The notes under the pieces: model-generated | Database searches by the model: none | What the model was told of the DNA's origin: nothing | Seen by the model: the letters and a program-made list of their open reading frames with translations, nothing else | From: Ardenticatenaceae bacterium | GTDB taxonomy: Bacteria > Chloroflexota > Anaerolineae > Promineifilales > Promineifilaceae | DNA: 64,000 bases | Reading direction: 5' to 3' | Assembly (NCBI GenBank): GCA_020634245.1 | Contig: JACKCC010000027.1 | Coordinates: 19,511 to 83,510 of the forward strand | Position numbers and translations under genes: made by a program | Shown here: in pieces, positions 8,253-18,500 of the stretch | Layout of the letters: every line of letters starts with the position of its first letter | Numbering within the stretch: the stretch's first letter is position 1

Positions 8253-9122
8253 ATGATTCGCGGCAATAAGATTGAACACCAAGTTTACGACCCGTCCCAC
8301 AGGCAGCAGGTATTGGCAGAAATGACGAAAAATTTTCCAGCTTACTTTGAAACCTTTTCCCTAAAGCCACTCGATCAGGTATTTGCCGAGCACATACGAA
8401 AACACGCCCAAGAACAGGATGCTTACCGTGACTACATGGATCGAATTGCTTTAGACGAGTTTGATTACGATGCCGCCGCCTTTAAAGGGCATACCAAAAA
8501 ACGTTGCCCGATTATTCGGCGATGTTTACAGGCAAACGATGAAGTGATGAAGGATTACAAGATAAGCTTCAACAACGTGACCGGCAGACAGTTGCTGGAC
8601 ACCGTGAGCAAACTCTCTGATTTTGCCGTAGCTTACGTCGCAAATTTTAACGACCAGGTACATGAAGCAGCTTCGACGCCTGGAGATTTAGGATTGAACA
8701 ACCTTAACGAATCCGAATATGGTTGTGGAGGGGTAATTGGTTATGGTATCCAATCGAGTTTGTTGTATGGTGTTTATCCCCGGAATTTTGCCCATCGCTC
8801 GCAAAATGCAGTTTGGAGTCTTTATTTCTTGAGCGGCCGTAAAGATTTTGGTTTGCTAGACGGTTCCGAATTTCTGATGGCCCACCCTGATTTGGGCACT
8901 TGTGAACAGAACTATTTTTATCCGGCCGAACTGTTTGCCTTTTACGCCTTACACATTTACCGCTTGCTCAAAGAGGCCAGCGCCAAGGCGGGGATTCATT
9001 TTCATGACCACAATCGTTACATCTATTTAAGCGCATTTTGTGATCATGTTGGCGACAGACACCGCAATGACATCAATACCTACAGAAGGAGCTCAGAATA
9101 TGCCGACACCCACTGGTTCTGA
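8253..9122 (+). CDS. Uncharacterised defence-block protein
   Basis: The 289-residue product starts at an ATG preceded by GGAGGAG; an in-frame start at 8214 lacks such a site. I recognise no domain. It has conserved-looking patches around residues 160-230 (NESEYGCGGVIGYG, SLLYGVYPRNFAHR, LYFLSGRKDFG) and a His-rich segment near 260 (HFHDHNRY). No signal peptide or membrane helix is evident. Its end overlaps the start of the RecQ-like gene by 23 bases, so the two are translationally coupled and probably work together. Base composition is more AT-rich than the first helicase, and ACGGCCGT is absent. Confidence 0.6.
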   Translation: MIRGNKIEHQVYDPSHRQQVLAEMTKNFPAYFETFSLKPLDQVFAEHIRKHAQEQDAYRDYMDRIALDEFDYDAAAFKGHTKKRCPIIRRCLQANDEVMKDYKISFNNVTGRQLLDTVSKLSDFAVAYVANFNDQVHEAASTPGDLGLNNLNESEYGCGGVIGYGIQSSLLYGVYPRNFAHRSQNAVWSLYFLSGRKDFGLLDGSEFLMAHPDLGTCEQNYFYPAELFAFYALHIYRLLKEASAKAGIHFHDHNRYIYLSAFCDHVGDRHRNDINTYRRSSEYADTHWF

Positions 9123-11121
9123 TACCCAGATAGACGAGATTTTTCGCCAGCGTTTTGCCAGCATCGGTAAAGGTGTCCGGCCTACGCAGCGCAGGATTAT
9201 TCACTCTGTGCTGAATGGAAACAATACGTTGGGGTTAATGCCCACCGGGTCTGGTAAATCATTAACTTATTGGATTTCCGGATTAGCTTTGCAAGGCGTT
9301 ACCCTGGTTATATCTCCGCTAACGGCCTTAATGGATGAACAGGCGCAAAAGCTGGCGGCGCATGGCTGTCGGGTGTTTGTTTTGCACAGCGGTATTGATT
9401 CCAGAAAGCAATATCAGGAACTCATTGACCTGTACAATGAGCGTGAAACGCCGGAATTCATTTTCCTGTCGCCGGAGCGTTTGGCGACCGATGGTTTCCT
9501 GGAGTACGTACTCCAAAGTATTCGCGAAAAAATCAAGCTGCTCGTCGTCGATGAAGCCCACTGTATCTCCCAATGGGGCCTTGATTTTCGGCCGTTTTAC
9601 AAGGAAATTCCTTATTTTATGCGCGCCATTGCCGGCGAGATGGCGCTGCCCACTGTCCTTTGCCTGACGGCGACGCTCAACCCCAAAGATTGCCAGCAGA
9701 TTTGTGAGGATTTTGCTATTCAAGATGCCCATGTTATTCGGCACGATATGTTGCTGCGACCAGCAATTAACATTCGTGTGATAAAAGTGCCCAATGAGAA
9801 CACAAAAGATGAAAAGTTCTGGGCCTTGTTGGGCGAGCATCGCCAGGAGAAAGTGCTCATCTACGTGGACCGGAAGCGTGGCAAACGTTCCGTGGAACAA
9901 TTGTGTGCCCAGGCATTGGCCCTGGGTTTCAAAGCCGCCTATTTTCATGGCGACATGAAAACCGAAGAAAAAACAGAGGTGATCCGGCAGTTCAAGGCCG
10001 GTGATTTGCTGACTGTTTTTGCCACCAGTGCCTTTGGCATGGGCATTGACATCCCCGATATTCGCGGCGTGGTCCACTATCTTTTGACCGAATCTGCCGA
10101 ACAGTATTATCAGCAAATTGGCCGTGTTGGCCGAGACGGTAAGCCGTCCTGGGCTGTGTTGTATTTTTCCGACAAAAATGTTTCGGTGCGGCAAACCTGG
10201 TTCATTGAGAAATCGTATCCCAGTGACCAAGATGTGGAATGGGCGTTTTCCAATCTGACCGATAATCGGACCGGGAAACGTTCGGTTAACTATTTTGACG
10301 AAGGTGACAAAACACAATCGGCCTATCATTACCTGGTTCGCAGCCAGGTGATTCAGCCTGTTTGCAAAGGCCTTACCTCTCTGGAACCTTTTGAGAAAGC
10401 ACGCGGTGTCTCGCTGCCGGCGTTTGATGATTATCGTCAGGCGACGCGTACCGGCCTGCTTATTCCAACAGCAATACGAACCGGAAAAAATGAGCCTGAA
10501 ATATTACAGGATATGTTTCACTGGCTGGCGGAAGGAAAGCTGAAAGCTTTGCGTGCTCCTGGAAAATGCCTGGTGATTGAGTCTTTTGCCGACACCTTGC
10601 CCGATGAACTTTTGCAAGCGATTCAAGCCGATGCTGCCGAAAAGAAAGGGTATCGCCTGGCATTGTTCGATGAATTTGTCTCGTTGCTGGAAGGATATAC
10701 AAATTCATCAGAATTTCACCAACAGATTGGCGAATATTTGGGGATTGATAAATTCAGCCGGCAGCGTATTCATCAGACGCTTTCCGGGGATTTTGTGCGC
10801 TCCAAATCTGAGGTTATTGTAGCCAACATCCTTTTCCAGAGCGGAATACCGTTTACGTATGAACAGCGGCTCTATGCCCCCGATGGTTCTCATCGCCTTC
10901 CCGACTTTACTATCCGGTGGAATGGCAAAACTTTCTATTGGGAACATTTGGGTATGCTCGATCTGGATGATTATGCTCAAGAATGGGCTTTAAAAAAGGC
11001 ATGGTATGAGGCAAATTTTCCAGGATGTTTGTTAACAACCGAGGAATCCAGTACGCTTAGTCAGGAAACAAAATTGTTGATCGCCAAACGCTTTGGTATT
11101 AAGCCCCGGAATGAGGATTGA
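9100..11121 (+). CDS. RecQ-type helicase fused to a PD-(D/E)XK-like nuclease
   Basis: I place the start at 9100 (AGAAGGAG upstream), giving 673 residues. The helicase part has LMPTGSGKS near residue 48, VVDEAHCISQWGLDFR near 150, CLTATLNP near 187, and TSAFGMGIDIPDIR plus YYQQIGRVGRDG near 310-345, all RecQ signatures. No RQC zinc site or HRDC domain is apparent. The last 110 residues contain SKSEVIVANILF, LPDFTIRW and FYWEHLG, a pattern typical of PD-(D/E)XK domains appended to helicases. It is therefore likely a DNA-unwinding nuclease. It overlaps the orphan gene upstream and is followed by a decayed copy of the methylase start. Confidence 0.8.
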   Translation: MPTPTGSDTQIDEIFRQRFASIGKGVRPTQRRIIHSVLNGNNTLGLMPTGSGKSLTYWISGLALQGVTLVISPLTALMDEQAQKLAAHGCRVFVLHSGIDSRKQYQELIDLYNERETPEFIFLSPERLATDGFLEYVLQSIREKIKLLVVDEAHCISQWGLDFRPFYKEIPYFMRAIAGEMALPTVLCLTATLNPKDCQQICEDFAIQDAHVIRHDMLLRPAINIRVIKVPNENTKDEKFWALLGEHRQEKVLIYVDRKRGKRSVEQLCAQALALGFKAAYFHGDMKTEEKTEVIRQFKAGDLLTVFATSAFGMGIDIPDIRGVVHYLLTESAEQYYQQIGRVGRDGKPSWAVLYFSDKNVSVRQTWFIEKSYPSDQDVEWAFSNLTDNRTGKRSVNYFDEGDKTQSAYHYLVRSQVIQPVCKGLTSLEPFEKARGVSLPAFDDYRQATRTGLLIPTAIRTGKNEPEILQDMFHWLAEGKLKALRAPGKCLVIESFADTLPDELLQAIQADAAEKKGYRLALFDEFVSLLEGYTNSSEFHQQIGEYLGIDKFSRQRIHQTLSGDFVRSKSEVIVANILFQSGIPFTYEQRLYAPDGSHRLPDFTIRWNGKTFYWEHLGMLDLDDYAQEWALKKAWYEANFPGCLLTTEESSTLSQETKLLIAKRFGIKPRNED

Positions 11122-11134
11122 CTATGCCCAATAC

Positions 11135-11224
11135 AAAAAACTGATTGAAGTCGCTTTGCTCCTGGAAGCCATCAACGCATCTGGCGCTCAGGAAAAATCT
11201 ACCGAAAACATATCACTTAAATGA
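11135..11224 (+). pseudogene. Truncated duplicate of the DUF1156 methylase 5-prime end
   Basis: This stretch encodes KKLIEVALLLEAINASGAQE and a few more residues before a stop, nearly matching the real methylase start (KKLIEVALPLEAINAASARE) at 11904 onward. At base level a 17-base block and an 18-base block (CCTGGAAGCCATCAACGC) are identical. The nearest ATG (11124) is out of frame with it. It is a remnant left when the 11262-11897 gene came to lie between the RecQ-like gene and the methylase. Confidence 0.8.
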
Positions 11225-11261
11225 CTTTGTGAGCCGTCAAAGCAACAAGGGAAATTTATAG

Positions 11262-11897
11262 ATGTCGTACAAACAAGCAGAGTATGAATCATTGCGGGAA
11301 GAATTGATTTCCCATCAAAGTCGCCGCGAATCAGTTTTATCCATTGGTTTGACTTTGGCGATGGCCCTCGTTGCAGGAGGAATAGAGTTTAAAAACCCTT
11401 ATTTGTTACTGGCTGTTTTACTAATAGTTTTCGCCATCCGGGTTCAAATCACGCACATCCATGCAGGTATACAACGAATAGCTACTTATTTGAGGGTAGT
11501 TCATGAAGAAGATAATCCTGACTTAAATTGGGAAACCACCAGTTACCACATCAGGTCATCTTCGTTACAAAACCAATCGCCTCAAATTGGGAAGTTCAAG
11601 ATTCTGATCACGCCAGCTTTTTCGCCAATGGAATATTTGCTGGGATTAACTGGAGTTGTCAGTGTCATAGCAGCGACGTTGATTATTCAACCTAAAAACA
11701 CTCAAATGACATTGATAACACTGATTGTAGGGGGGGCATGGCTATTAGCCTGGCTTGTATACGGATACAGAACAAGAGAATTGCGTTCAATGGTAACGGA
11801 AGAAGCTGAAGCACGGCTTTTTCGAGATATATTAAAGCGAGCCAAGCCTACCCAAGACAAAAATGGAGAGGACGGAACGGAAGGAAAGGATTCCTAA
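11262..11897 (+). CDS. Membrane protein in the defence block, four predicted helices
   Basis: The 211-residue protein has paired hydrophobic segments near residues 25-65 (LSIGLTLAMALVAGG, YLLLAVLLIVFAI) and 128-170 (YLLGLTGVVSVIAATLII, TLIVGGAWLLAWLVYG), with a charged C-terminal tail. The arrangement resembles small membrane effectors found in defence loci, but no family is recognised. It is AT-rich, ends right before the methylase ATG, and is flanked upstream by a fragment of the methylase 5-prime end, so it looks like an inserted cargo gene. Confidence 0.65.
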   Translation: MSYKQAEYESLREELISHQSRRESVLSIGLTLAMALVAGGIEFKNPYLLLAVLLIVFAIRVQITHIHAGIQRIATYLRVVHEEDNPDLNWETTSYHIRSSSLQNQSPQIGKFKILITPAFSPMEYLLGLTGVVSVIAATLIIQPKNTQMTLITLIVGGAWLLAWLVYGYRTRELRSMVTEEAEARLFRDILKRAKPTQDKNGEDGTEGKDS

Positions 11898-14696
11898 ATG
11901 CGAAAAAAACTGATTGAAGTTGCCTTACCCCTGGAAGCCATCAACGCCGCCAGTGCGCGAGAGAAGTCCATCCGGCATGGGCACCCTAGTACGCTGCATT
12001 TGTGGTGGGCGCGCCGGCCGTTAGCTGCCGCCCGCGCCGTGATTTTTACCTCGCTGGTGGATGACCCGGATGACCCCAACGCGCCGCCGGCCTTTGTGCG
12101 TGCCTGTCGCGAACTGCCTAAAGGGAAAAACGCAACGGCCAACGACACGCCCAGGCAACGGTTGTTTGATTTTATTGAGCGGCTGGTGACCTGGGAAGCG
12201 ACGACAGACGAGAAAATCCTGAATACGGCCCGCGAGTTGATTAAGTTGAGCACCGATGGCAACCCGCCGCCGCTGCTGGACCCCTTTGCCGGGGGCGGCA
12301 GCATACCCCTGGAGGCGCAGCGGTTGGGGCTGGAGGCCCACGCCAGCGACCTGAACCCGGTGGCAGTGATGATTAACAAGGCGCTGATTGAGATACCGCC
12401 CAAGTTTGCCAACCGGCCGCCGGTAAACCCGCGCGACCGGGCCAAAGTGGGCGGCAAAAGCGCCTGGAAAGGAGCCAGCGGCCTGGCCGCCGATGTGCGT
12501 TACTACGGTGAGTGGATGCGTGACAAAGCCTATGAAAAGATTGGCCACCTGTACCCGAAGTGCAATGGCGAAACGGTGATTGCCTGGTTGTGGGCGCGGA
12601 CGGTGAAATGCCCCAACCCAGCTTGTGGAGCGCAAATGCCGCTGGTACGTTCATTTGATTTGAGCAAAAAAAAGGGCAAACGAGCCTGGGTAGAACCGCA
12701 AGTAGATCCCACAACGCGAAAAATTACCTTTGAAGTAAAACAAGCCAGTAAAGGCAACGGCCCGGAAGGGACAGTTAACCGACAAGGGGCAACTTGTATT
12801 GCTTGTAATACGCCGGTGCCATTTTCCTATTTGCGTGATGCGGGAAGAACTCAACGTATGAGTTCTCAACTAATGGCAATTGTGACCGAAGGGGAAAGTG
12901 GACGTAATTATCATTCTGCAATGCAAGAAAATGGTCGAATCGCCTTTCAAGCTGAACCAGCGTGGAGGCCAAATGGGAACGTACCAGAACGGTTAACAGG
13001 GGGGACTTGTTATGGATATGGCCTAACAACATGGGACAAACTTTTTTCGCCAAGACAATTGGTTGCATTGACGACTCTGAGTGAGCTTGTTGCTGAAGTC
13101 CCCCAAAAGATCAAAGCCGATGCTCTTATTGCAGGTCTACGTACTGATGATATTCCCCTTCGAAGCGGCGGTACAGGTGTGCAAGCTTACTCCGAGGCTA
13201 TTAGTGTCTATCTTGCTTTTGCTATTGACAAATTGGCTGATAGAAATTCAACGATTGCAACGTGGGCAAATAATCGTGAACATGCAAGAAATACTTTTGG
13301 AAGGCAGGCAATTCCAATGACCTGGGATTATGCTGAAAGTAATCCATTTTCTACATCAAGTGGAAACTTTTACGGTGGTGTCGAAACAATTGAAAAGATA
13401 TTAGACAAACTGATGCCACTTCAGTTTGGAAATGGTTATGCTTTTCAAGCCGACGCTAGCAAGCTTAGATTTACAGATAAGATTGGTATTATCAGTACTG
13501 ATCCTCCCTATTATGACAATATTGCATATGCAGATTTATCAGATTTCTTTTACATATGGATGAGGTCAAATCTCCGTGACACATATCCAGAAATTTTCGC
13601 CACTTTGCTGGTGCCTAAAGCACCCGAGTTAGTTGCAACTCCTTATCGGTTCAGCGGTGATTCTGATGCAGCGAATAGACACTTTGAAACAGGTTTAATG
13701 GAAGCTTTCAATCAAATGCGTTCCATCATTTCTTCATCTGATTACCCACTTTCTGTTTACTACGCTTTTAAGCAACAAGAGCTTGTTGTGGATGAGGGAA
13801 CAGCCAGTACAGGATGGGAAACGATGCTAAACGGTCTAATAGAGACTGGATTTCAGATTGTGGGCACATGGCCAATGCGAACAGAACTTGGTCGAAGAAT
13901 GGTTGGGCAGGGCACGAACGCGCTGGCTTCTTCCATCATCCTCGTCTGCCGACCTCGTCAAGGAAATGCAACTTTCACTAGCCGCCGCGAATTTGTCAAC
14001 AACTTGCGTCAGGAGCTACCGGTCGCCCTTCGTGAAATGCAGTCGGGCAACATTGCCCCCGTGGATTTAGCGCAAGCGTCCATCGGCCCTGGCATGGCCG
14101 TTTACAGCCGCTACAGCAAAGTCCTGGAACCAGACGGCAGCCGCCTCACCGTGCGCGCCGCCCTCCAGCTCATCAACCAGGTCCTCGACGAATACCTGGC
14201 CGAAGCCGAAGGCGACCTCGACGGCGATTCCCGTTTTGCGGTTAGTTGGTTTGAGCAGTACGGCTTCAACAGCGGTGAATTTGGCGTCGCCGACGTCCTG
14301 GCCCGCGCCAAAAACACTTCCGTAGACGGTCTGGTCAACGCCGGCATCCTTGAATCCGGCGCGGGCAAAGTACGCCTGCTCACCTGGGAAGAACTCGATC
14401 CCGGCTGGAACCCGGCCAGCGACAGCCGCCCCACCGTTTGGGAAGCGACCCACCATCTCATCGAGCGGCTCAACGTCCACGGCGAAGAAGGCGCGGCGTT
14501 GCTCTTGGCTAAAATGCCCAGCGAGTTGGCAGCGTCCTCGCGCCAACTCGCCTACCGCCTCTATGCCATCTGCGAGCGCAAAGGCTGGGCCGACCATGCC
14601 CGCGATTACAACGCCCTGGTCATTTCCTGGTCCACCAGCCAGGAACGCGCCGCCGAGGTGAAACAAAGTTATCAGCAGCGTGGTTTGTTTGAGTAG
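11898..14696 (+). CDS. DUF1156 adenine-specific DNA methylase
   Basis: The 932-residue protein carries the N-terminal DUF1156 signature (IRHGHPSTLHLWWARRPLAA), a SAM-binding DPFAGGGS near residue 128, Zn-ribbon cysteines (CPNPAC near 238 and CIAC near 301), and the N6-adenine motif DPPYYDN near 535. The family (COG1743) is associated with DUF499 ATPases in defence islands. It probably marks host DNA so that the helicases and nuclease spare it. Composition is mosaic: about 12,650-13,930 is visibly AT-rich while both ends are GC-rich, suggesting replacement of the central target-recognition part. Confidence 0.88.
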   Translation: MRKKLIEVALPLEAINAASAREKSIRHGHPSTLHLWWARRPLAAARAVIFTSLVDDPDDPNAPPAFVRACRELPKGKNATANDTPRQRLFDFIERLVTWEATTDEKILNTARELIKLSTDGNPPPLLDPFAGGGSIPLEAQRLGLEAHASDLNPVAVMINKALIEIPPKFANRPPVNPRDRAKVGGKSAWKGASGLAADVRYYGEWMRDKAYEKIGHLYPKCNGETVIAWLWARTVKCPNPACGAQMPLVRSFDLSKKKGKRAWVEPQVDPTTRKITFEVKQASKGNGPEGTVNRQGATCIACNTPVPFSYLRDAGRTQRMSSQLMAIVTEGESGRNYHSAMQENGRIAFQAEPAWRPNGNVPERLTGGTCYGYGLTTWDKLFSPRQLVALTTLSELVAEVPQKIKADALIAGLRTDDIPLRSGGTGVQAYSEAISVYLAFAIDKLADRNSTIATWANNREHARNTFGRQAIPMTWDYAESNPFSTSSGNFYGGVETIEKILDKLMPLQFGNGYAFQADASKLRFTDKIGIISTDPPYYDNIAYADLSDFFYIWMRSNLRDTYPEIFATLLVPKAPELVATPYRFSGDSDAANRHFETGLMEAFNQMRSIISSSDYPLSVYYAFKQQELVVDEGTASTGWETMLNGLIETGFQIVGTWPMRTELGRRMVGQGTNALASSIILVCRPRQGNATFTSRREFVNNLRQELPVALREMQSGNIAPVDLAQASIGPGMAVYSRYSKVLEPDGSRLTVRAALQLINQVLDEYLAEAEGDLDGDSRFAVSWFEQYGFNSGEFGVADVLARAKNTSVDGLVNAGILESGAGKVRLLTWEELDPGWNPASDSRPTVWEATHHLIERLNVHGEEGAALLLAKMPSELAASSRQLAYRLYAICERKGWADHARDYNALVISWSTSQERAAEVKQSYQQRGLFE

Positions 14697-14707
14697 AGAA
14701 AAGAATA

Positions 14708-15532
14708 ATGAGAGGGAAAAATAACCGAAAAAATAGTTGGATCGACAAATTTGACTTACTTATACTAGCGGCTACAGCAGTTTTTAGTGGTGTAATTAGT
14801 TTGCTCGACTTTCTGGGCATGCTTGACGAAATACCTTGGCTGGCTGAAAGAGTACCTATCCTAATTCTTTTAGCCATCGCACTCATTGCCGGCTATTTGG
14901 CTCTCGAAAGGAATACTCACCTTGAAAGTATACAAAGTGATATTGAAAAACTATCCCAAGAGGTTACTGGTTCAACTTCGACCATTATTAATTCTTTAGA
15001 AGGGGTGGAGTTTCAAGAATTCGATGGCGGGAATGCCTTACTTAGTTATGTCAGCAAACGTTTATTACAGGCTCGCAAACAAGTCGACGATCTGTCTTGG
15101 GGGCCGGGCGCAGATCTCGGTGTAGGTCTGGAGGTCACACAGCAAGCAATCCAAGGATATTGGTCAAGAATAGACCGTGTTTCTCGAAAAATACTATATC
15201 GAGAGGTGTTTGTTTTTAATAGCCCTGAACGATTAAGAAAGCTTCGTGAAATGTTGAAGGAAGATGCTCCTGGCTATTCATGTGCATTTTATAAAGAAAG
15301 CTATGCACCACTTATACAATTTATGCTTATCGACCAAGAGGAAGTTATTATCTTAAATGATCAATTTCCGTCTTATCTGGCTATCCGTCATTCTGGATTG
15401 GCCAAGCTTTTCACTGATTATTACGAAGCAATTTGGGCGGGAGCAACGAAAATAAAAGAAGGCCCTATAGTTCATCAAGAAATTGTTAATCAAATACTGA
15501 ATAGTTCCGACCAGGAAACTTTTACAAAATAG
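14708..15532 (+). CDS. Two-helix membrane-anchored protein in the defence block
   Basis: This 274-residue product has hydrophobic segments near residues 17-38 and 48-65, then a soluble C-terminal domain of about 200 residues (VDDLSWGPGADLG, VFVFNSPERLRKLRE, LIQFMLIDQEEVIIL). The C-terminal part resembles the phospholipase-D-like fold seen in some uncharacterised regulators and effectors, but clear HxK motifs are missing. It is strongly AT-rich relative to its neighbours and sits in an 11-base and a 9-base gap between methylase and DUF499 ATPase, so it appears to be a second cargo gene within the block. Confidence 0.6.
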   Translation: MRGKNNRKNSWIDKFDLLILAATAVFSGVISLLDFLGMLDEIPWLAERVPILILLAIALIAGYLALERNTHLESIQSDIEKLSQEVTGSTSTIINSLEGVEFQEFDGGNALLSYVSKRLLQARKQVDDLSWGPGADLGVGLEVTQQAIQGYWSRIDRVSRKILYREVFVFNSPERLRKLREMLKEDAPGYSCAFYKESYAPLIQFMLIDQEEVIILNDQFPSYLAIRHSGLAKLFTDYYEAIWAGATKIKEGPIVHQEIVNQILNSSDQETFTK

Positions 15533-15541
15533 GGGTTAACT

Positions 15542-18500
15542 ATGGCTCTAAGCAATCGAGAACGAGTAGGACGGGTGCTAGATACCTTGCGCAACGGATT
15601 GGCCCCCTTTGTCGTCCGCGAATATCGGATGACTTATCGGGATAATTTTGTCCGCGAAATTGACGCCACGTTGACGACTTACGCTTACGAACTGCCGCGC
15701 GATGCCTTCAAGGATGTTAACGCGCTCATCGACAGCCTGGACATTCACAATACCTTTAACCTGATGCTGCGCAACTGGCGCGACGTGTTTCAGGATAAGT
15801 TAGGCCATGTGGGTCGTAGTTACGTGAGCGAGCTTTTCAACGCCCGCAACGATTGGGCGCACCAGAAAGCATTCACCAACGATGAAGCCTACCGCGCCGC
15901 CGACACGGCCAAACGGCTGCTGCAAATGATCAGCGCCGGCGACCATGCGGCCATCGTGGACAAAATCGCCAACGACCTGCTGCGCCTACGTTTTGAGGCC
16001 GAAGCCAAAAAAGCGAAGAAAGATACCGGCGAACTGAAGCTGCCGGAAACGACGACCCTGGCTGGACTGAAACCGTGGCGGGAGATCGTGCATCCGCACC
16101 GGGATGTAGCCAACGGCCGTTATTTGCAGGCCGAATTTGCCGCCGACCTTTCCCAGGTATTGGCAGGCACAGCCGAAGCCGAATACCAAAACCCCATAGA
16201 ATTCTTCAGCCGCACCTACCTGACCGAAGGCTTGCTCAATATGCTCGTCACCGGCGTCAAACGGCTGACAGCTCAGGGCGGCGACCCGGTCGTCCAACTG
16301 CAAACGGCGTTTGGCGGCGGCAAAACCCACTCGATGCTGGCCCTCTACCATCTGGCCGGCCCCAATTTCAACTTGAGTGATTTCCCTGGCGGCGACCGGC
16401 TGGCCGAGCAAATCGGGAACGTGGATTTACCGGAATCGAACCGAGCTGTTCTGGTCGGAACAGCATTAGACCCCTCACGACCGCGCGATTATCAGGGAAC
16501 GGCGGTACATACGCTTTGGGGCGAACTGGCCTACCAGATTGGTGGCGCGGCCGGATATGCATTTGTAGCCCAGGCCGACCAAAAGGGCGTCAGTCCCAAC
16601 TCCAACACGCTTTTGGAACTGCTGGACAAATTCGGCCCCTGCCTCATCATCATCGACGAATTCATCGCCTACGCCCGCAATATTTATAAAGTGGACGATT
16701 TGCCAGCCGGCTCCTTTGATTCGGTCATGACCTTCCTGCAAGCATTAACCGAAGCGGTGCGTCGTTCGACCGATTCGATGTTGCTCATTTCCCTGCCGGC
16801 CTCGGATATCGAAGTCGGCGGCGAAGCAGGCAAAGCAGCGCTGGAAACCTTGTCGCATATCGTCGGCCGGATCGAATCGGTCTGGAAACCGGTGACAGCG
16901 ACGGAGAGCTTTGAAATTGTGCGCCGCCGTCTCTTTGCCAGCGAGGTGGATTACCCAGCACGAGACGCGGTCTTGCAGGCGTTCAGCACGATGTATCGCA
17001 ACAGCACCGGCGAATTTCCTTCCGGTGTGGCCGAACGAGCTTATTACGAACGTATGCAGTCGGCCTATCCCATTCACCCGGAGCTGTTCGACAGGCTCTA
17101 CCAGGATTGGTCCACGTTGGAACGATTCCAACGCACGCGCGGCGTTTTGCGCCTGATGGCGGCGGTCATCCACCAGCTTTGGACACGCAATGACCAATCG
17201 CTGCTCATCATGCCAGGCACCGTGCCCCTGGCCGCCACTCCGGTACGAAATGAACTGCTGCGTTATTTGCCGGATACGTGGACGGCCGTGTTTGACAAAG
17301 ATGTCGATGGCACCGAATCTCTGCCGCTGCAAATTGATGGCGACGTGCCGATGCTGGGTCGCTATGCGGCTGCCCGCCGAGTGGCCCGAACGGTGTTCAT
17401 TGGCAGTGCGCCTTCGGTGGCCGGGCAAAGTGTGCGCGGCCTGGAAGATGTGCGGGTGCGATTGGGCAGTGCGCAGCCGGGGGAACCAACGGCCGTGTTT
17501 GGCGATGCCCTGCGCCGGATGGGCAGCCAGTTGACTTACCTTTACACGGATGGCAGCCGTTACTGGTATGATACCCGGCCCACCGTCAACCGGCTGGCCA
17601 AGGATAGGGCACAAGGGTTTGACCCGGTGGAAGTTGAAGCGGAAATGACGGCCCGCTTGAAGAAGGTGCCCAAGAACCGGGAATTTGCCGCTTTTCATGT
17701 CGCGCCGCCCGATACAGGCGATGTGGCCGACGAAATGCGCGTGCGGGTTGTGGTTCTGCCGCCAGACGCTACCTATAAGCGGGGTAATGGCGGCACGGAA
17801 GCGGGCAAAACAGCCCAGGCCATCCTGGAAAACCGGGGCAGCGCCCAGCGACTATATAAGAACATGCTCCTGTTTATCGCTGCTGATCAAAACGGGATGG
17901 AGGCTTTGGAAACGGCCGTGCGCGAATGCCTGGCCTGGCAGTCGATTCAGGATGAAGAGGAACCGCTGAATCTGGATGCACAACAGCGCCGCCAAGTGAA
18001 AACCAGTCTGGATAAAGCGGACGAGACCGTCGATTTGCGCTTGATGGAAGCGTACAGTTGGCTGCTGTCGCCGGTGCAGCCGGACCCATTGGGCAAAATT
18101 GAGTTCCAGGCCAATCGCATCAGCGGCGATGATAACTTTTATGACCGGGCCGCCCGCAAGCTGAAACAGGATGGCTTGCTCATCAAGGAATGGTCGCCGG
18201 ACATCCTGCGGATGGAGCTAGATCGCTACATCTGGGGTGAAGGTAAGGGCTGGGCGGTCAGTTTGAAGCAGTTGTGGGAGTATCTGGCGCAATATTGTTA
18301 CCTGCCGCGTTTGTTTGACCAGGCGGTATTGGAAACGGCCGTGCGCAATGGCGTCACGCGTGGAGATGCACCGTTCGCCTATGCCACAGGCGTCAATGCT
18401 GAAGGGTATCACACTGGGTTAGTGTTTCGTTCACATGGGACGATTTATTTTGACAATCAAAGTTTGTTGGTTCATCCAGAACATGTGAAGGAACCGCCAC

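Noticed and set aside
9328..10329. 333-residue minus-strand frame opposite the RecQ-like gene
   Set aside because: The plus strand carries all RecQ motifs in this interval; the antisense translation has no recognisable domain.
16745..17698. 317-residue minus-strand frame opposite the DUF499 gene
   Set aside because: Same reasoning: shadow of a well-supported gene, with His/Arg-rich low-information sequence.
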